A DNA stretch of 64,000 nucleotides from Blasia pusilla. Its lineage: Eukaryota; Marchantiophyta; Marchantiopsida; Blasiales. This document shows, piece by piece, positions 46,791 to 59,065 of the stretch. The notes beneath the pieces were generated by a model. The model was not told where the DNA came from and did no database searches. It saw nothing but the letters and a program-made list of their open reading frames with translations. Position 1 is the stretch's first letter; every line of letters starts with the position of its first letter. Location: assembly GCA_050084515.1 (NCBI GenBank), contig CM114272.1:53630001-53694000 (forward strand), given 5' to 3'. The position numbers were made by a program, and so were the translations under genes.

Positions 46791-47734
46791 GATTTTGGTA
46801 TACATGCATGAATATATTTTGTTTATGGGTAGATTTACGAGTGTGTTGGGAAGAGCTGTGTTGCATCTTATATAGATGTGACCGATGATGTGGATTGTGT
46901 AGCGACATGTACATACATGATTTTTTATATATATTTAGTTCATAACAATCTAATGATAAGACCATAAGATAGCAAAAAGGTAAAGACGTCGCACCACGTA
47001 GACAACATAGGATGTGAACTTTAAGGAGATAAATACAACAGTTTTGTTATTAGAAAAGCAACTTGAGTAAGAACAGACTTTGGAATCACAAAAGTGATGG
47101 CCACTACTCACAACAAACACGTGAGAGGTAGTCAAAGGGGACAAAAAAATTGATCAACGATTATTATTATGGCAAAATTGATGCGTGTGTTGGATGTCTG
47201 ATAATAAGTTGATTAATATTTCATGAGGGTAAGGATACATAAGCAAAAAATAGTAATTGAAGAGCACAATAGGCCTAATCTTGATGAGCATGGGATGAAT
47301 TGTTGTCCATTGTGTTGGTGAGTGGCTTCTTTGCATCTGAATCTATTTTTGTCCTTGTTAAGGACTCTAAGATATTGAATTGGTGGAACCATCGGCAATA
47401 TGGTGTAAGTATTAGCAACTTATTCTTGTTGCATTGTCAGAGACCTCCTCTTGCATGCCTTCGATGAAACCTTAGATGTAGACATAATTTTTTATGTATA
47501 GAGTGTCAACAATAAACATACGGATTGCAAAGATGGTTATTATTGTTGACCAAAAACTTGGAAATCCTTGGGTGAGATATCCCCAAGAATCCTTAGTTGC
47601 AACCTTTTTTGAACCATGGACAACATGACATGTGTCACGACTATTAGGATAGATCGGTGGGATCTAGCAGAGCGTCTGCACGATTAGTGGAGGATAGGTC
47701 CACGAGGTTGAGGATGACATGTTGAAGCCACGGG
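46791..47734. other. intergenic, nothing recognised
   Basis: AT-rich with chance frames only. Confidence 0.5.
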
Positions 47735-48765
47735 TGTCATGCGCCTACTCTCCTTGAACGTTAATCTTGTTTGTTGCGGAAGCGTGCGTTCAGTAGGTCA
47801 CGCTCTCAACGCTGATCTACATCCAAACACACTCTTTGGTTAGTCGGGTCTCGGGATCAATCAGCGGGCTAACTTTCCGAATTCCTGTCTCGGACTCTCA
47901 TCAAGCTCAATCTTCCTAGTTTCGTGGTTTTCAACACGGGCAAGTCTTGGAAGACTTGGGACAGACTTTCTGGTCGGTTCATGAACTTGAAACCACGTTT
48001 CGCGCCTAGCGGTTCCAACTATCCGACGGACATCCAATGAGTTCCTCACCAAGACTCGCGCAAAGTGAATCTCGGGTTGGAATCCAAGTGTGGCGTATAA
48101 AGTCCACTCCTTTGGATCAGGTTTGGGTTTCGAGTTCCAGCGCCAAACTCCCGTTCCATCCCGTGCCTCTGAAATGCCATTTGGCGCCCAAAGTGGGGAT
48201 TCGCGTTCCGAGACATCTCGGAGAGACTCCTCCCTTACTGGTACTTCTGGGAATCTCCAGAGGCCCCCTACATTTAGGGAAAGACACCTCGGCCTCTCCA
48301 ATTAGCCCTCAACCCGATTGCTCTCTCAATCATTTTTGGCCAATATCTCAACGTGTACTTATGCGTTTTCTGAGATCTTTGGTGCGTTAGAAGCGTCTCA
48401 AGATAAGCTTTCTAACACGCTCTTAGTTGTCCCAAACTCATCTTGGGGCTTGACATTATGGTCCTAAACACAGTCAGATTCTCCCAAACGCTAGTCGTGT
48501 TCCAAACTAGTTCTCACCTCTTTGGCAACCAACCTCCCAAGACTCAACTCTCCTCAAGTCTTGGCTCGCGTTTGGTCTAGGTTTCCTGGTTGCAACCACT
48601 AATGCATGAAATGCACAACTCTGTTCCGCGTTTCGTCTCTTAGACTTTTCCAGAGACCTTTCCAAACGCCTCTCCAAAGCGCAAACCTCGCAGCGTGAGT
48701 TCACTTGAGTTCTGATGTTTCGCTTGGCGCCTATTTGGTGTTGTTTGGTTATGAGGGTCGCGACA
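47735..48765 (+). mobile_element. solo LTR copy 3
   Basis: 1031 bp from TGTCATGCGCC to GGGTCGCGACA; same family and strand as copy 1. The flanks do not show a clear duplication. Confidence 0.62.
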
Positions 48766-49740
48766 CCAGGAAACCTGAGAGAGCAGGTTTCCACTCCATT
48801 TCGGCTCATTTCGAGCCATATAGAGAAACTTACTATTTTGAGTAAGTTTCCATGTTGGGGATATTTGATTTTCCACTTTTGGAAGTGGCCCTTGACCCGC
48901 TATAGCAGGTCAAGAGCCAAGGAGATGACCTGCAAGCATAGGTTACTATTGAGAGGGCTTGGGAGAGGGAAAGGTATATACCTCTAAGAGAGAGAACTTG
49001 AGAGCTCATTCTCTCTTTGTTGAACCTCTTGGCATAAGGCGGCGGAATTATGGTCCCTTGCCTTGTGAGTGTAACCCAAGGCTCTCATTAGGAGAGTGGG
49101 TTTGGTTTGACATGAGAGAGAGTGCACACCTTTGAGAGCTATGGTGTGAGATGGTGTAGAGAGAGATTGGATCTTACTTTACAATGAGAGAATGAGAGAA
49201 TGAGAGAGTGAGAGAGTTTCATGGGGGAGCTCGCTGGTCACTTGCTATTTTTGCAGGTTGCGGACCGTGTTCCCCGTTGAGCAGCTCGTGGGAGTGCTCA
49301 CCGGAGCAAGGGTTGCTTTGATTGTTCTTTGCATTTGCCAATTTTTTGTGTGGAAGAGTGGCGCGCGGAAGCGCTGCCCAATTTTGATAGGGATTGATTA
49401 TGGGGGCGGGTTTCCCCATGCCGGAACTTTTGGGAGCACAATGTAGCTTGCTAATTTATATTTTTACAGGTTTTACATTTTTGTTGGGAGAAATCAGCGC
49501 GGAAGCGTTGCCAAATTTTGTGTAGGAGAAAGAGACATTGGGCTTTAAAATAATCCCCGTCAGGAATGTTAGATTCTAAATATTTTTGATGATGTTGTAG
49601 ATCGTGAAGCTGCACACGCTATGCAACAAAAAAAAATGGAGTTACTAGTAAAAATTTATGGTTGATCTTGCAAAACTGCCATTGCTAGACGATTTTTGGG
49701 GTTAAATTGTTCAAACCCTAAACTAGACGCCATGCCGGCG
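48766..49740. other. unassigned, possibly transposon leader remnant
   Basis: Contains small inverted repeats (for example AAACTTACT...AGTAAGTTT at about 48826-48849) and two copies of a GCGGAAGCG-TTGCC-AATTTTG motif at about 49366 and 49500. No coding sequence was recognised. Confidence 0.35.
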
Positions 49741-49841
49741 GCGGCTTTTGACGGTCAACCATCACCATCAACGGTCAAATGTCACAGTCAATGGTCAACT
49801 GTCACCATCACCGGTTGGCCATCACCATCAACGGTCAACCA
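49741..49841. repeat. minisatellite, left part (about 20-bp GGTCAAC-CATCACCATCAA units)
   Basis: Four to five diverged units. The array continues after element B at 58968-59060. The last five bases (AACCA, 49837-49841) are the target duplication. Confidence 0.75.
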
Positions 49842-51899
49842 TGTCATGACCATACGGATTATGTCGTAGAGTATAGTGTGCTAGTAGAGGCCGTACCTTA
49901 TGTAGGGCCGTAGTGTCTAGGTAGAGATGCTGTTTCATACATAGGCTTAGGGTTTACTCCGTTGAGGGTGACTTTTCTAGTAGGGCCTGCTCTTAGGTTG
50001 GAGGATATAGTGTGGAGTGCACTCAAAGAACAGTTAGTTCTTTGAGTTGAGCCTGTTGGGTTGGGAGTTAGCCTTGGTAGTGAAAAGAGCTCTTGGCTAT
50101 GGTGGTTCCCGCAAGCTTCGACCTGGATTCTCCCATTGTGGAGTGGGTTTGGCTCAATTGTATGTGATTCTATACGTGTTTTAGGATAGTAGGTCTTTCA
50201 CGGATTTCACTCAAAGAACTAACGTAGATTGATGGTAGCTTCGATCGTGGATCAGTAGGATCTGGTTAGGGTTGATTGTGTATTCAGCTATGGATGTTCG
50301 TGGCTTGTGGTCTATGTTGGAGGTGGGAATCTGGTGCATGGTTGGTTGGGAAAAAAGTGCCTTGCTGAGAGCTTTCCAACGCGCTTTAGATCGCCGGATT
50401 TTGTCAAGGGAGTTGGAAGTTATCAAGGATTGAAGATTCTGGTTCGTGTTCGATGGTTTTCTGATGTGGAGAGCTTGGAGTGCGGAAGCTCTGTTGAAGT
50501 TCATCTAGATCGGTAGAGAGGTTCCTATTGCTACCCGTATTGTGATCTCATGTGAAGCTATCTGCTTGAGTGTGTGGAGCGTTGCCGATTTTTGTGTGCA
50601 TGAATATGGGCGGAAGCGTTTTCGGATTTGCAATTCTAGAGGTGTATGGACATCAAGTTTGTATGATTTTTAGCTTGGAGTACGGAGCTTGGTTGTAGCT
50701 GATCTTTTGTGGAGAGATAGCTATGGTGGCCAATTGAATTCTGGTTGAAACAGATTCAATTTTGGTCAAGGATTTGTGGAGTAATTGCTGATAAAAAATT
50801 CGCGGACTAGCTATGGTGGACAGATCGAAGGGGTTGGTCGATTGGTGACTCGTATGTTGTTAGAGACGCCTATCCCGTTGGGGGCGCCCTGGTTGGGCCT
50901 CTCTCCATAGCGAACCATGGCGAAGCCTGGCAAACGGGGCATGTCTCGAGCATTTCTCGGCATTTCTCGAGGCTTCCAGGAAACTCGTGGTAGCTCGGAG
51001 CGAGTGGGCGTGAGAGGCGGAGTAAGGAGCAAGGAGCAAGCTTGCTTGCTTGGGCATGAGGCAGTTTTGTAGGATTTGTGAGTTGAGTGTTGCATAACTG
51101 GTAACCCATCTTTGGGCTATTCTGCCTGGAAAATGCTTAACTGCTGAGTTCTTAACTATGCCAGTGTACATACTGGTGTAGCTCATTTGGTGTTGTTCGG
51201 AGATGTGTTAGGCACTTTATGCATCTCGGTTTTTGGTTGATGGACCTCTAGCGCATAGTACGGTGTGGCCTCTCCATGCAGATGATATTTTCAGGTGCTG
51301 CGAGTGCGACTATCACGTCATCGACCAGCGGCGGAGTAGCTATTGCATTAGAATTGTGTGATGGGTTTTGTGGATTCAGGGGACGCCACATTTGGTGGAT
51401 TGTGTTACCTTGATTTCCATTTGCGATTGGAGGGTTGTCGTTGGACTTCCTGTGTTTGGATCCCCTCCATCGTTGTTTCTTGCTTACGCGCCCATTGTTA
51501 GGGTTGACGTTGATTTCCAGAGTTGTTTTACTCATGTGTGCTACCGGTAGTGAGGTTGGAGTGATGACTAGTAGACCGCGGGAGGCTTCTTGTGGTGATG
51601 ACATGTTAGGTTGCCTACACCCATAGCTAGTAGAGCTAGAATAGTACAGCGGCATCGACGTCACTTGGTTACTTAGTGGTGGTGATTTGGTGGTGGTGCG
51701 GCATTGGCGTTGGTCATCACGGAGCTATCTGGTGGTCTGGTTGGGGACCGTGGTACATACAGTGGTGGTTTTCACGGAGTGGATTGAGGTATCGGCTACC
51801 TTTCCAATTCCGACGGTTGATGAAGAGGAGGACGAGGGTGTTCCAAACACCGAGTCTTCTACGTTGTTATCGAGTGTTGCAGCTCCATTGATTTGGGAC
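49842..51899 (+). other. element B leader
   Basis: Collinear with 1745-3837. Holds the retained palindrome at 51035-51046. No primer site recognised. Confidence 0.6.
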
Positions 51900-53046
51900 A
51901 TGGACGGGATATATGGGGCCATGAAGGGCCCACAATGATACTCGGGTGTAGTGGGCATCATTGAGTTGGAGGAGTTCATTCACGACTTTGATACGTGGTG
52001 TGATATGCACATGTTGCGGAATGCCACGTTGTTTACACCCTTCTTGGCTTGGAAGGGGTTGTTTCAGCACTTGGAGGGACCACCCATGGATGATTACCAT
52101 GAGTTTAGGAGGGACCATGCTGCTGAGATTGAGGCGTGGAGACAATATTGGTCTCTAGGCTATGTGTCTATCACCCATGGTGGTAGTGGTAGTAGTGGTC
52201 TTACTGTGTCAGCCAGCCCGACATTGAGTGGTGCGAGTACGAGCGAAGTGGGGGTACTAGTGGAGGTACTAGTGCCCCACCATCATTCAGCCCGGTTGCA
52301 GAGGTCTTCAACAGGTTGAAGAAGAACAATCATGGAGTGAAGATAAAGAAGTTGAGGAGTCTTCAGGAATTTGAGCGAAAGACTAGTGAGAGTCTTCGTG
52401 AGGCATACACTCATATGCGACGCTTGATTTGAGTTACCCAAGGTGTGATTGAGGCTTAGGAAATCCAATTTTGGTATGGGATCTTGGACAGAGAGTTGTG
52501 CCGCAAGGTACGTGATGCTACTCTTATGAGTGATGATTCACCCACATTGGCCCATGTGTTTGCTCTATCTGAGAAGATTGAGCTTAACATGGTGGAGGAG
52601 AGAGTGGTGACATCCGCATTCAATAGGGATACAACTACTACTTCTCGTGATCAACAGTCCACCTCACAGTCTCGAGGTAGTGGTGGTGGTAGTAGTAGTG
52701 GGAGTCGTGGGGGTACACACGACCTTAGTCAGGTCCTAGAGGGACACTTGCGCAAAAACCATTGCCTTCATTTGTTGCCCCGCAGCAAGGACATTCATGT
52801 TGGACATGTGGAGGTGATCATGTTAGGAGGGTTTGTCCCTAAGAGGATGGGAGACGGACTTTGGAGGATGGGCCTCAATCGGCCCCAGTTTAGTGTGATC
52901 ATTACGGGAGACGAGGTCATCCTCGAGAGCGTTGGTTTGATCTTCATCCAGAGTTGAGATCAGGCCGCGGCCCTGGTGGAGTAGCTCGAGAGGCCGAGGT
53001 GGTAGGGGTGGTAGAGGTGGACCATTGGTTGGAGAGCCTACTTCCA
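51900..53046 (+). pseudogene. gag of element B
   Basis: The N-terminal capsid part is open at 51951-52319 with FTPFLAWKGLFQHLEGPP and MDDYHEFRRDHAAEIEAW, cleaner than in A. The frame then shifts; capsid C-terminal text resumes at 52484, and the knuckles are out of frame after about 52730. Arg/Gly-rich sequence follows to about 53030, where a deletion removes part of the linker. Stops at about 52431 and 52459 (GAG or CAG to TAG types) are additional breaks. Confidence 0.75.
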
Positions 53047-53966
53047 CCTCTTATGGAGGGGATGATCTCTCTTATATGGCGAGTGCAGCACAGGTTGAGG
53101 CATCAGCTACAGTTACGAGAAGAGCCACTCGAGCGTGAGAGCCACGTGGTGCTACTGTGAAGTTGGATCCACATAGGGGTGAGGCTGGGAGGCAGGCTAG
53201 GCTTCCCCAATCATTCTTGTTGTCTGAGGTGCTTAGGACTCCATCCATGGTTCCTACGCAGCCTATTGAGCCTACATTGGGGACTGAGGCATCTACATCG
53301 CGTGTAGTAGACACGGATATAGCATCTAGTGCAGTATTGCGGATGGCAACTTCAGTGTTGGGATCCCCATTGTTTTCATCCACAGAGTTGATGGCCTTAG
53401 GAGTTGACTTAGCTCTTGTATTTCAGCTAGTAGCCACGTTGTGTGAACGTGGGAGTGTTATTGCTACACGTGCTGAGGAGGATGAGGGTGTTGCGGTGGA
53501 GCGACCCTCTATGTCAGGTGTAGCATTGAGTACCAGTGCTACTTGGCAGGCAGCAGCGGCGAAGATGGATGCATTACCAGCGCGGCCAGCCATTGATCGT
53601 GAGAGGCTTACACCTAGTGTATGTATGTTGGACAACCGCAGTGGGATATTCCGATTGGTGAGTCCTAGAGGAGAGGTGTATAGACCAGATAGAGTCTTGT
53701 TAGACTCTGGTGCCCAACCTTTGATGTTGGGAAAGACGGCATGTATTGGTTTGGGTATTCGGAGGTCAGAGCTTGAGCCTTGCCCATTCCAAATTCAAAC
53801 ATCACTTGGAGGAGCCAATGATAGGTCTCAATTCATGACACAAGAGAAGTTGTATGTACAATTCAGACCAGATCATGTGATTGATAGCTCCTGGTTTGGA
53901 GTACTTGCAGTGGTCACATCAGCCGAGTCGTATGATGTACTAGTTGGAGGAGCAGTATTGTACTAG
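53047..53966 (+). pseudogene. aspartic protease region of element B
   Basis: The 53157-53966 frame is open for 269 codons with VLLDSGAQPLMLGKT (about 53694-53738) and DVLVGGAVLY at the end. A TAG at 53964 stands where A and C have proline, so it is a private mutation. The active-site Asp is intact. Confidence 0.78.
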
Positions 53967-55581
53967 ATGGGTTTTCAGATGGACTACTAAACTAAGACAA
54001 CGTCTTATAGACCTGGTTGGCAGTCCGGGGATGGACGTATGAGCCAAGTTCCTGTGAGATTTATTTATGGGGCTCGATTAGGAGGGTCTTCCCCAACAAT
54101 GTTAGCATCTGTGGCTGGTTTTAGTGGAGTAGTCACTTGGCCAGGAGACTTTTTGGAGGGTAACCTTTCTGCTATGGATTCTCCTGTCAATGAGGATGAG
54201 GAGGTCCCTAATTTTGCAGCAGTGGCATCCTCATCGTTGGATGTGCCACTTTGGAATACAGGAGGCTTGGTGTGAGGCTGTTATACCTCATGAGGAAGAG
54301 GAGGCCCCAGGGCGGACTCCTACTTCTGGTCCAATTGGGTTATCCCCTTTGGATACTACACCCATTGTATGGCAGTATCCGCCCGAGGGCATTTGTGTGT
54401 TAGATCTCTTTGGTGGGATTAGCACTGGTTTGGTTGTAGTGTTGCAGGCCGATATTCCTGTGCGAAGATATGTGTATGTGGAGCGAGATGAGACGGCCCA
54501 GAGAGTCTCATCCCGACATATTGGTTAATTGATGCAGAGATATCTTGAGTTGTTGCCCCCATCAGCTATTCATGGGTACCAACATGCTTTGCCGTCACAC
54601 ATTGCATTGTTGGGGGCGCAAGACCTTGAGAGGGTTGGTCCTGTGGATTTGGTGATTGTTGGATGGCCATGTCAGGGTCATACACGTGTTGGTCGTGGTG
54701 AGGGATTACACCACCCTAGGTCTCGATTGTTTTGGGAGATGTTACGGGTGTTACGACATCTTTAGGTTCATCAGGCACGTGCTCCAGCTTACATTCTGGA
54801 GAATGTTCCATTGTTGGGTGACACTCGGACGTGGATGATGGCGAGTGTTCATGAGGTGCGGTCTTGGATTGGACCAGCGGTGTTGTTGGATGCATCGCAA
54901 GTTGGCTCGCGTGCACATCGTCCACGCTTGTGGTGGACAAACTTGTTGCCTAAGGAGGTTCTACGTCGAGCATATGATGCAGTGCAATGGGATCTTTGCC
55001 TTACAGTGGATAGTATCTTGGATATTGGGCGACTTTCTCAAGTGGTGAGGGTTATTGATCGGTCACCCATGGTAGTGGTGAATCGTGTGGGCCATCCTAG
55101 GATGGCACTACCCACATTTGTGAGTTTTCCCTCGTCACATCCCTATAGGGAAGGTGGTCCCGAGCTTGTATGGGATTCTCATGTGCGACAGTTGGTGGAG
55201 CCTAACGCTGATGAGAGAGAGCGTGCGATGGGATTTGCTACTAGTAAGACAACGGTTGCTTCCATTTCTCAAGCTTCACAACGTCATGTGTTGGGTCAGG
55301 CCATGGACCTAAATTATTTGACCTGGATTTTGAGTCTTGGTATGGCCGAGCAGCGTCAACTTCGGACTATGTCTATGGGTCTTCCACCCCTTGTGATGAG
55401 CTCGATGGCTACCGGGACGGTAGAGACATCGGCCGGGGGCGAGGAGAATAGTATTTTGCATCCTTGGAGTAAATGGGATGTAATGGCTGGGCATGTGGAG
55501 CTGGTTGCTCATGCTGATGGAGGAGTTATTTGCTCAGATGATGGTGTAGCTAAGGGTGGACCATCTCGTGAGGGGGTTGCA
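53967..55581 (+). pseudogene. DNMT3-like DNA methyltransferase module of element B
   Basis: The best preserved of the three. An N-terminal acidic region (54039-54275) changes frame after a small deletion. Then follow motif I VLDLFGGISTGL (about 54396-54431), YVER, motif IV DLVIVGWPCQGH (Cys codon at 54670-54672), SRLFWEMLRVL, motif VI ILENVP (about 54793-54810), motif VIII DASQVGSRAHRPRLWW (about 54889-54936), and the C-terminal ERAMGFA...VLGQAMDL block (about 55222-55314). From 54811 to 55581 the frame is fully open (257 codons), covering motif VIII to the end. In the roughly 1.3 kb before the module end only a TAA at 54526-54528 and a TAG at 54763-54765 interrupt it. The target-recognition part lies between motif VIII and the final block. 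Confidence 0.87.
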
Positions 55582-55590
55582 TAGTAGCCA
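55582..55590 (+). promoter_or_regulatory. candidate leaky amber stop before RT, element B
   Basis: TAG TAG CCA. If the second TAG was CAG, the context was UAG-CAG-CCA, fitting UAG-CARYYA. See the A and C equivalents. Confidence 0.3.
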
Positions 55591-57170
55591 ATGGCGTCGT
55601 CCTCTCCCTCTAGTGTGCCAGTGGAGGAGATTTGGGAGCCATTACTTGGGCCCAAGCTTACGGGGGGTGAGAAATGACACTTGACACACTTCCTACGTGC
55701 TTATAGGAGTTGTTTTGCCTTTACCATGAAGGAGTTGGGTGCTTTGGTTGGACTCGGTATATGGATTGATTTGGCTAGTGATTCGCCAATCTTCCGTTGT
55801 CCCTACCGATATAGTGATATGGAGAGGGACCTGATTCAGAGTAGGACGTTGGACCTTTTGGAGGCTAGATTAGTGGAGTTGTCGCATGGAGAGTATGCAT
55901 TAGCCACTATCATGCCTGCTAAAAAGGATGTGCATGGCAACTACACGGATAGACGGATGTGTGGAGATTACCGTCTTATCAATTTGAAGACCAAGGCCGA
56001 TAGGTATGCCATGCCTACACCTGAGGAGATCTTTGATGTGGTGGGACAGGCAAAGATTTTCAGTACTTTGGATCTTTGGGCAAGATACCATCAATTGCCG
56101 ATTCGAGAGAGTGACAAGGCCAAGACACCATTTTGGGGTGTCAACTCTCATGGAAAGGATTGTTTGTACTAGTGGAAATTCTTACCCTTTGGATTGAAGA
56201 ATGCACCTCCGAGTTTCAGAGAGTGATGGTCAGAATCCTAGCAGGGTTGGATTTTTGGTGTTACATTGATGATATCTTGGTGTTCGGTAACATGGTGGAA
56301 GAGCATCAGATACATTTGCAGATTGTGTTTGAGCGGTTGAAAGCTCATGGTCTACGTTTGCATCCAGGAAAGTGTAAGTTCTTTCATGAGGATGTTGAGT
56401 ACTTGGGTTATGTGATCTATCCAGGTGGTTTGGGAGTTTAGCAAGCAAAGGTGGAGGCTATTGCACTTATTCCTTGTCCGGTAGATGTGAGTAGAGTTCG
56501 AGCATTCATGGGATTGGCAAACTACTATCGGAGGTATGTGAAGGGATTTAATGCTATGGCAAAGCCTTTGAACCAATTTCTGAAATCAGATCAAGAGTGG
56601 CACTGGGGAGATGATCAGGAGAGAGCTTTTGTGGAGCTCAAGGCCCAGTTGGTGGCGGCGCCTATCTTGAGGAGACCTATCAGAGGGCACCCATTTCAGT
56701 TACATACTGATTGGAGTAGGTTGGGACTTGGAGCGGTGTTGACACAACATAATGATGAGCACATGGAGTTTGTGGTGGCCTATGCAAGTCGTTCGAATAA
56801 TGCAACGGAGTCGCGCTATAGTTCATATGAGGGAGAGTGCTTGGCAGTAGTGTGGGCTGTGGCACAATTTAGGTGTTACTTGTTTGGCACACAGTTTATC
56901 CTTGTTACTGATCACCAGCCGCTCAAGTGGTTGATGGAGTCTGACAAGCTTATAGGGAAGCTTGCACAATGGACTCTTATCTTACAGGAGTATGACTTCC
57001 AGGTGGTACATAGACTTGGAGTTGCCAACCTTGATGTTGATGGGTTGAGTATGAACCCATGTACTAGCCAAGAGGATGCAACTAGGCCTAGATGGCATGG
57101 CGAGGTTGATGAGGAGATGATGCCAGGTTGGCATGCATATGCCCTTTTATGTTGGTTGGGTGGACTCTAG
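55588..57170 (+). pseudogene. reverse transcriptase and RNase H of element B
   Basis: RT blocks are present: PIFRCPYRYSDME, MPAKKDVHGNYTDRRMCGDY, FSTLDLWARYHQLPIRES, then a TAG at 56168-56170 (same place as in A), and after a one-base loss near 56208, CYIDDILVFG with the catalytic Asp pair (about 56258-56287). RNase H shows LHTDWSRLGLGAVL, SSYEGECLAVVWA and TDHQPLKWL. A stop at 56441 separates two open frames. Function as in A; not active as read. Confidence 0.85.
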
Positions 57171-58400
57171 TATGGAGGACCACATGACATCTTACTCTAG
57201 TCAGAGGGTAGATGGCCAACCTTCATATCCTAAGCTTGGAGATGGTGGTACGGATGAGGGTGATATTCATGATGATGCGTTGGTGTTGGAGTTCCTACGG
57301 ACCAGTAGGGTGCCAGGCATAGTGAGTGCCAAGGAGCGAGACCGTGTTCTTCAACGTGCTAAGAGGTATCGATTGGAGGGAACATATATTCTCCGTGTAT
57401 GGGAGGATGGTAGAGTACAAGTAGTGTTGCATTTGGCTCAGAGAGAGCGCATTGTGCGACATGCCCATGAGGAGTTGGGACATTTTGGGGTAAAGCTTAC
57501 TCCTTGGTCAGTATTGGTGGCGTGGCATGCATACTCAAGTGTAGCAGTTGGTGTCACGTTGTATGGTTTGTGACCGGGTGAGGGCATCATTCAATGCCCC
57601 TACACCACAGTTACACCCCTTGCCTATTATGGGGTTGGGTTACCGTTGGAGTGTGGACTTTGCGGGACCGTTACCGTTGATTGTACGACATCATCGATAT
57701 GTGTTGGTGATGGTGGAGCACTTCTCCAAGTGGATTGAGTTGGTGGCATTACCTGACAAGGCAAGTGAGGGGACGACGTATGCGTTTCTTGATAGAGTGC
57801 TTAATCATTTTGGTGCACCAATTGAAGTCTTCGACCGAGCAGGGTCTGAGTTTGGGGTGAGTTTGGTCTTGTGTGACAAGGCGTTGATTGATCATCGGAC
57901 CACGTCTCGAGATCATCCATAGGCGGATGGTTTGGCTGAGCGTGTGGTTCAGACGGTGAAGAGGGCATTCCGCAAGTATGGCCTACAGAAGGGGCATCTT
58001 GGAGACTACGATATTTAGTTGCCATGGTTAGCCCTGGGGTATAGGTTCAGACGCCAAGCATCCTTGGCTTCCTTCTCACCTTATTTTCTATTATACGGCC
58101 GAGATCCAGACTTGCCAACAACAATTCGTCAGGAGTCTAGTAAGGTGGTGAACCTTGACGACCCAGAGATGTGGATCAGTGTGTTCTCAGTGGGCAGAGC
58201 TCTTTCGGAGAGTTATGCCAATAGCCTTTGAGAATCTTGCCATTGCTCAACACAGGGATACGTTGCGGTATGCAACCATTTGGGGTGGAGGTTATCGACC
58301 ATCGATTTGTAGGTTCCATGTGGGGGGCTATGTCTATTTGCAGCAGATTGCACCAACAACGTTGGATGTGACGGCAGGCCGCACTATTTTACGAGTGCGC
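57171..58400 (+). pseudogene. integrase of element B
   Basis: The zinc domain HEELGHFGVK and CMVCDR retain the His and both Cys, but the stretch between is shortened and frameshifted near 57500. The core shows WSVDFAGPLPL (about 57649-57681), SKWIELVALPDKA and NHFGAPIEVFD; the usual second Asp context is altered. The ERVVQTVKRAF helix follows at about 57940-57972 after a TAG. The C-terminal domain RVREVLACGVLMLEGGDG leads into the PHD finger. Confidence 0.8.
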
Positions 58401-58718
58401 GAGGTGTTAGCTTGTGGAGTTCTCATGTTGGAGGGTGGTGATGGAGTTTTTTGGAAGGACCATGTGCGTAATTGTGCCCCATGTCATCTTCCAAATGTGG
58501 ATGGTACTTTTGACCAAAGCTTAGCCATGATACGTGCTAGCTTGAGGTGCATGTTGTGTGGGTCTGCTGGTAACGCAGCCCGTATGTTGGTGTGTGATCG
58601 GTGTTCTAGGGGTTGGCACATGATGTGTTTGACTCCACGTATAGATGTTGTTCCTACTAGAAGGTGGGTTTTTTCCTCGATGTACTTAGGAGAGGTAGAT
58701 GACTTGATCTTTGCATGA
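58401..58718 (+). pseudogene. PHD finger of element B, last Cys pair frameshifted
   Basis: CMLC, CDRC and WH-MMC are in frame at about 58551-58630. An extra T in GTGGGTTTTTTCC (near 58672) shifts the frame before the final C-P-R-C, so the zinc site is incomplete as read. Compare the intact finger in A. Confidence 0.8.
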
Positions 58719-58851
58719 TATGGATTACAGATGCGCGACTAACGATGGGGCAACCTAGCACCCGGCCTTCTGATTCGTGCACCCACGAAGGTGTATAGCA
58801 TGGAGTAGATATATAAGGCTACCTTGGAGTTAGAGGGACCTAACTGCCAGT

Positions 58852-58967
58852 TAGGGGGGCGAGTTGTGGTACACTTGTGTTTGTGGATGCTCTCGTCTAT
58901 GTTATGTATGTAGGTGAGTATGGTATGTCAGAGATGTATGTTGTATGACGATATGGATTCACACAAT
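58852..58967 (+). other. polypurine tract and 3' terminus of element B
   Basis: TTAGGGGGGCGAG at about 58851-58863, then the roughly 104-bp 3' segment ending at 58967, directly followed by AACCA. Confidence 0.6.
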
Positions 58968-59065
58968 AACCATCACTGTCAATGGTCAACAGTCACCGTC
59001 ATCGGTCGGACCGTCACCATCAACGATCAACCGTCACCGTCAAAGGTCCACCGTCGGTTGTCCAC
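58968..59065. repeat. minisatellite, right part
   Basis: Continues the GGTCAAC-CGTCACC-ATCAA units interrupted by element B; starts with the duplicated AACCA. Confidence 0.72.

Larger units (their letters stand above)
49842..58967 (+). mobile_element. Ty3/gypsy retrotransposon B with DNA methyltransferase and PHD finger
   Basis: 9126 bp, close to 90% identical to A by eye and collinear with it, but without a tail. It starts TGTCATGACC and ends GGATTCACACAAT, flanked by AACCA duplications (49837-49841 and 58968-58972). Module order is as in A. B has a roughly 100-bp deletion after the nucleocapsid (near 53040) and a smaller one near 54254. Its methyltransferase is the better preserved of the two. 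No terminal direct repeat of LTR length exists: the first and last few hundred bases are different sequences. Confidence 0.9.

Noticed and set aside
49741-49841. CRISPR-like array
   Set aside because: Contiguous diverged units without regular unique spacers; it is a minisatellite in eukaryotic DNA.
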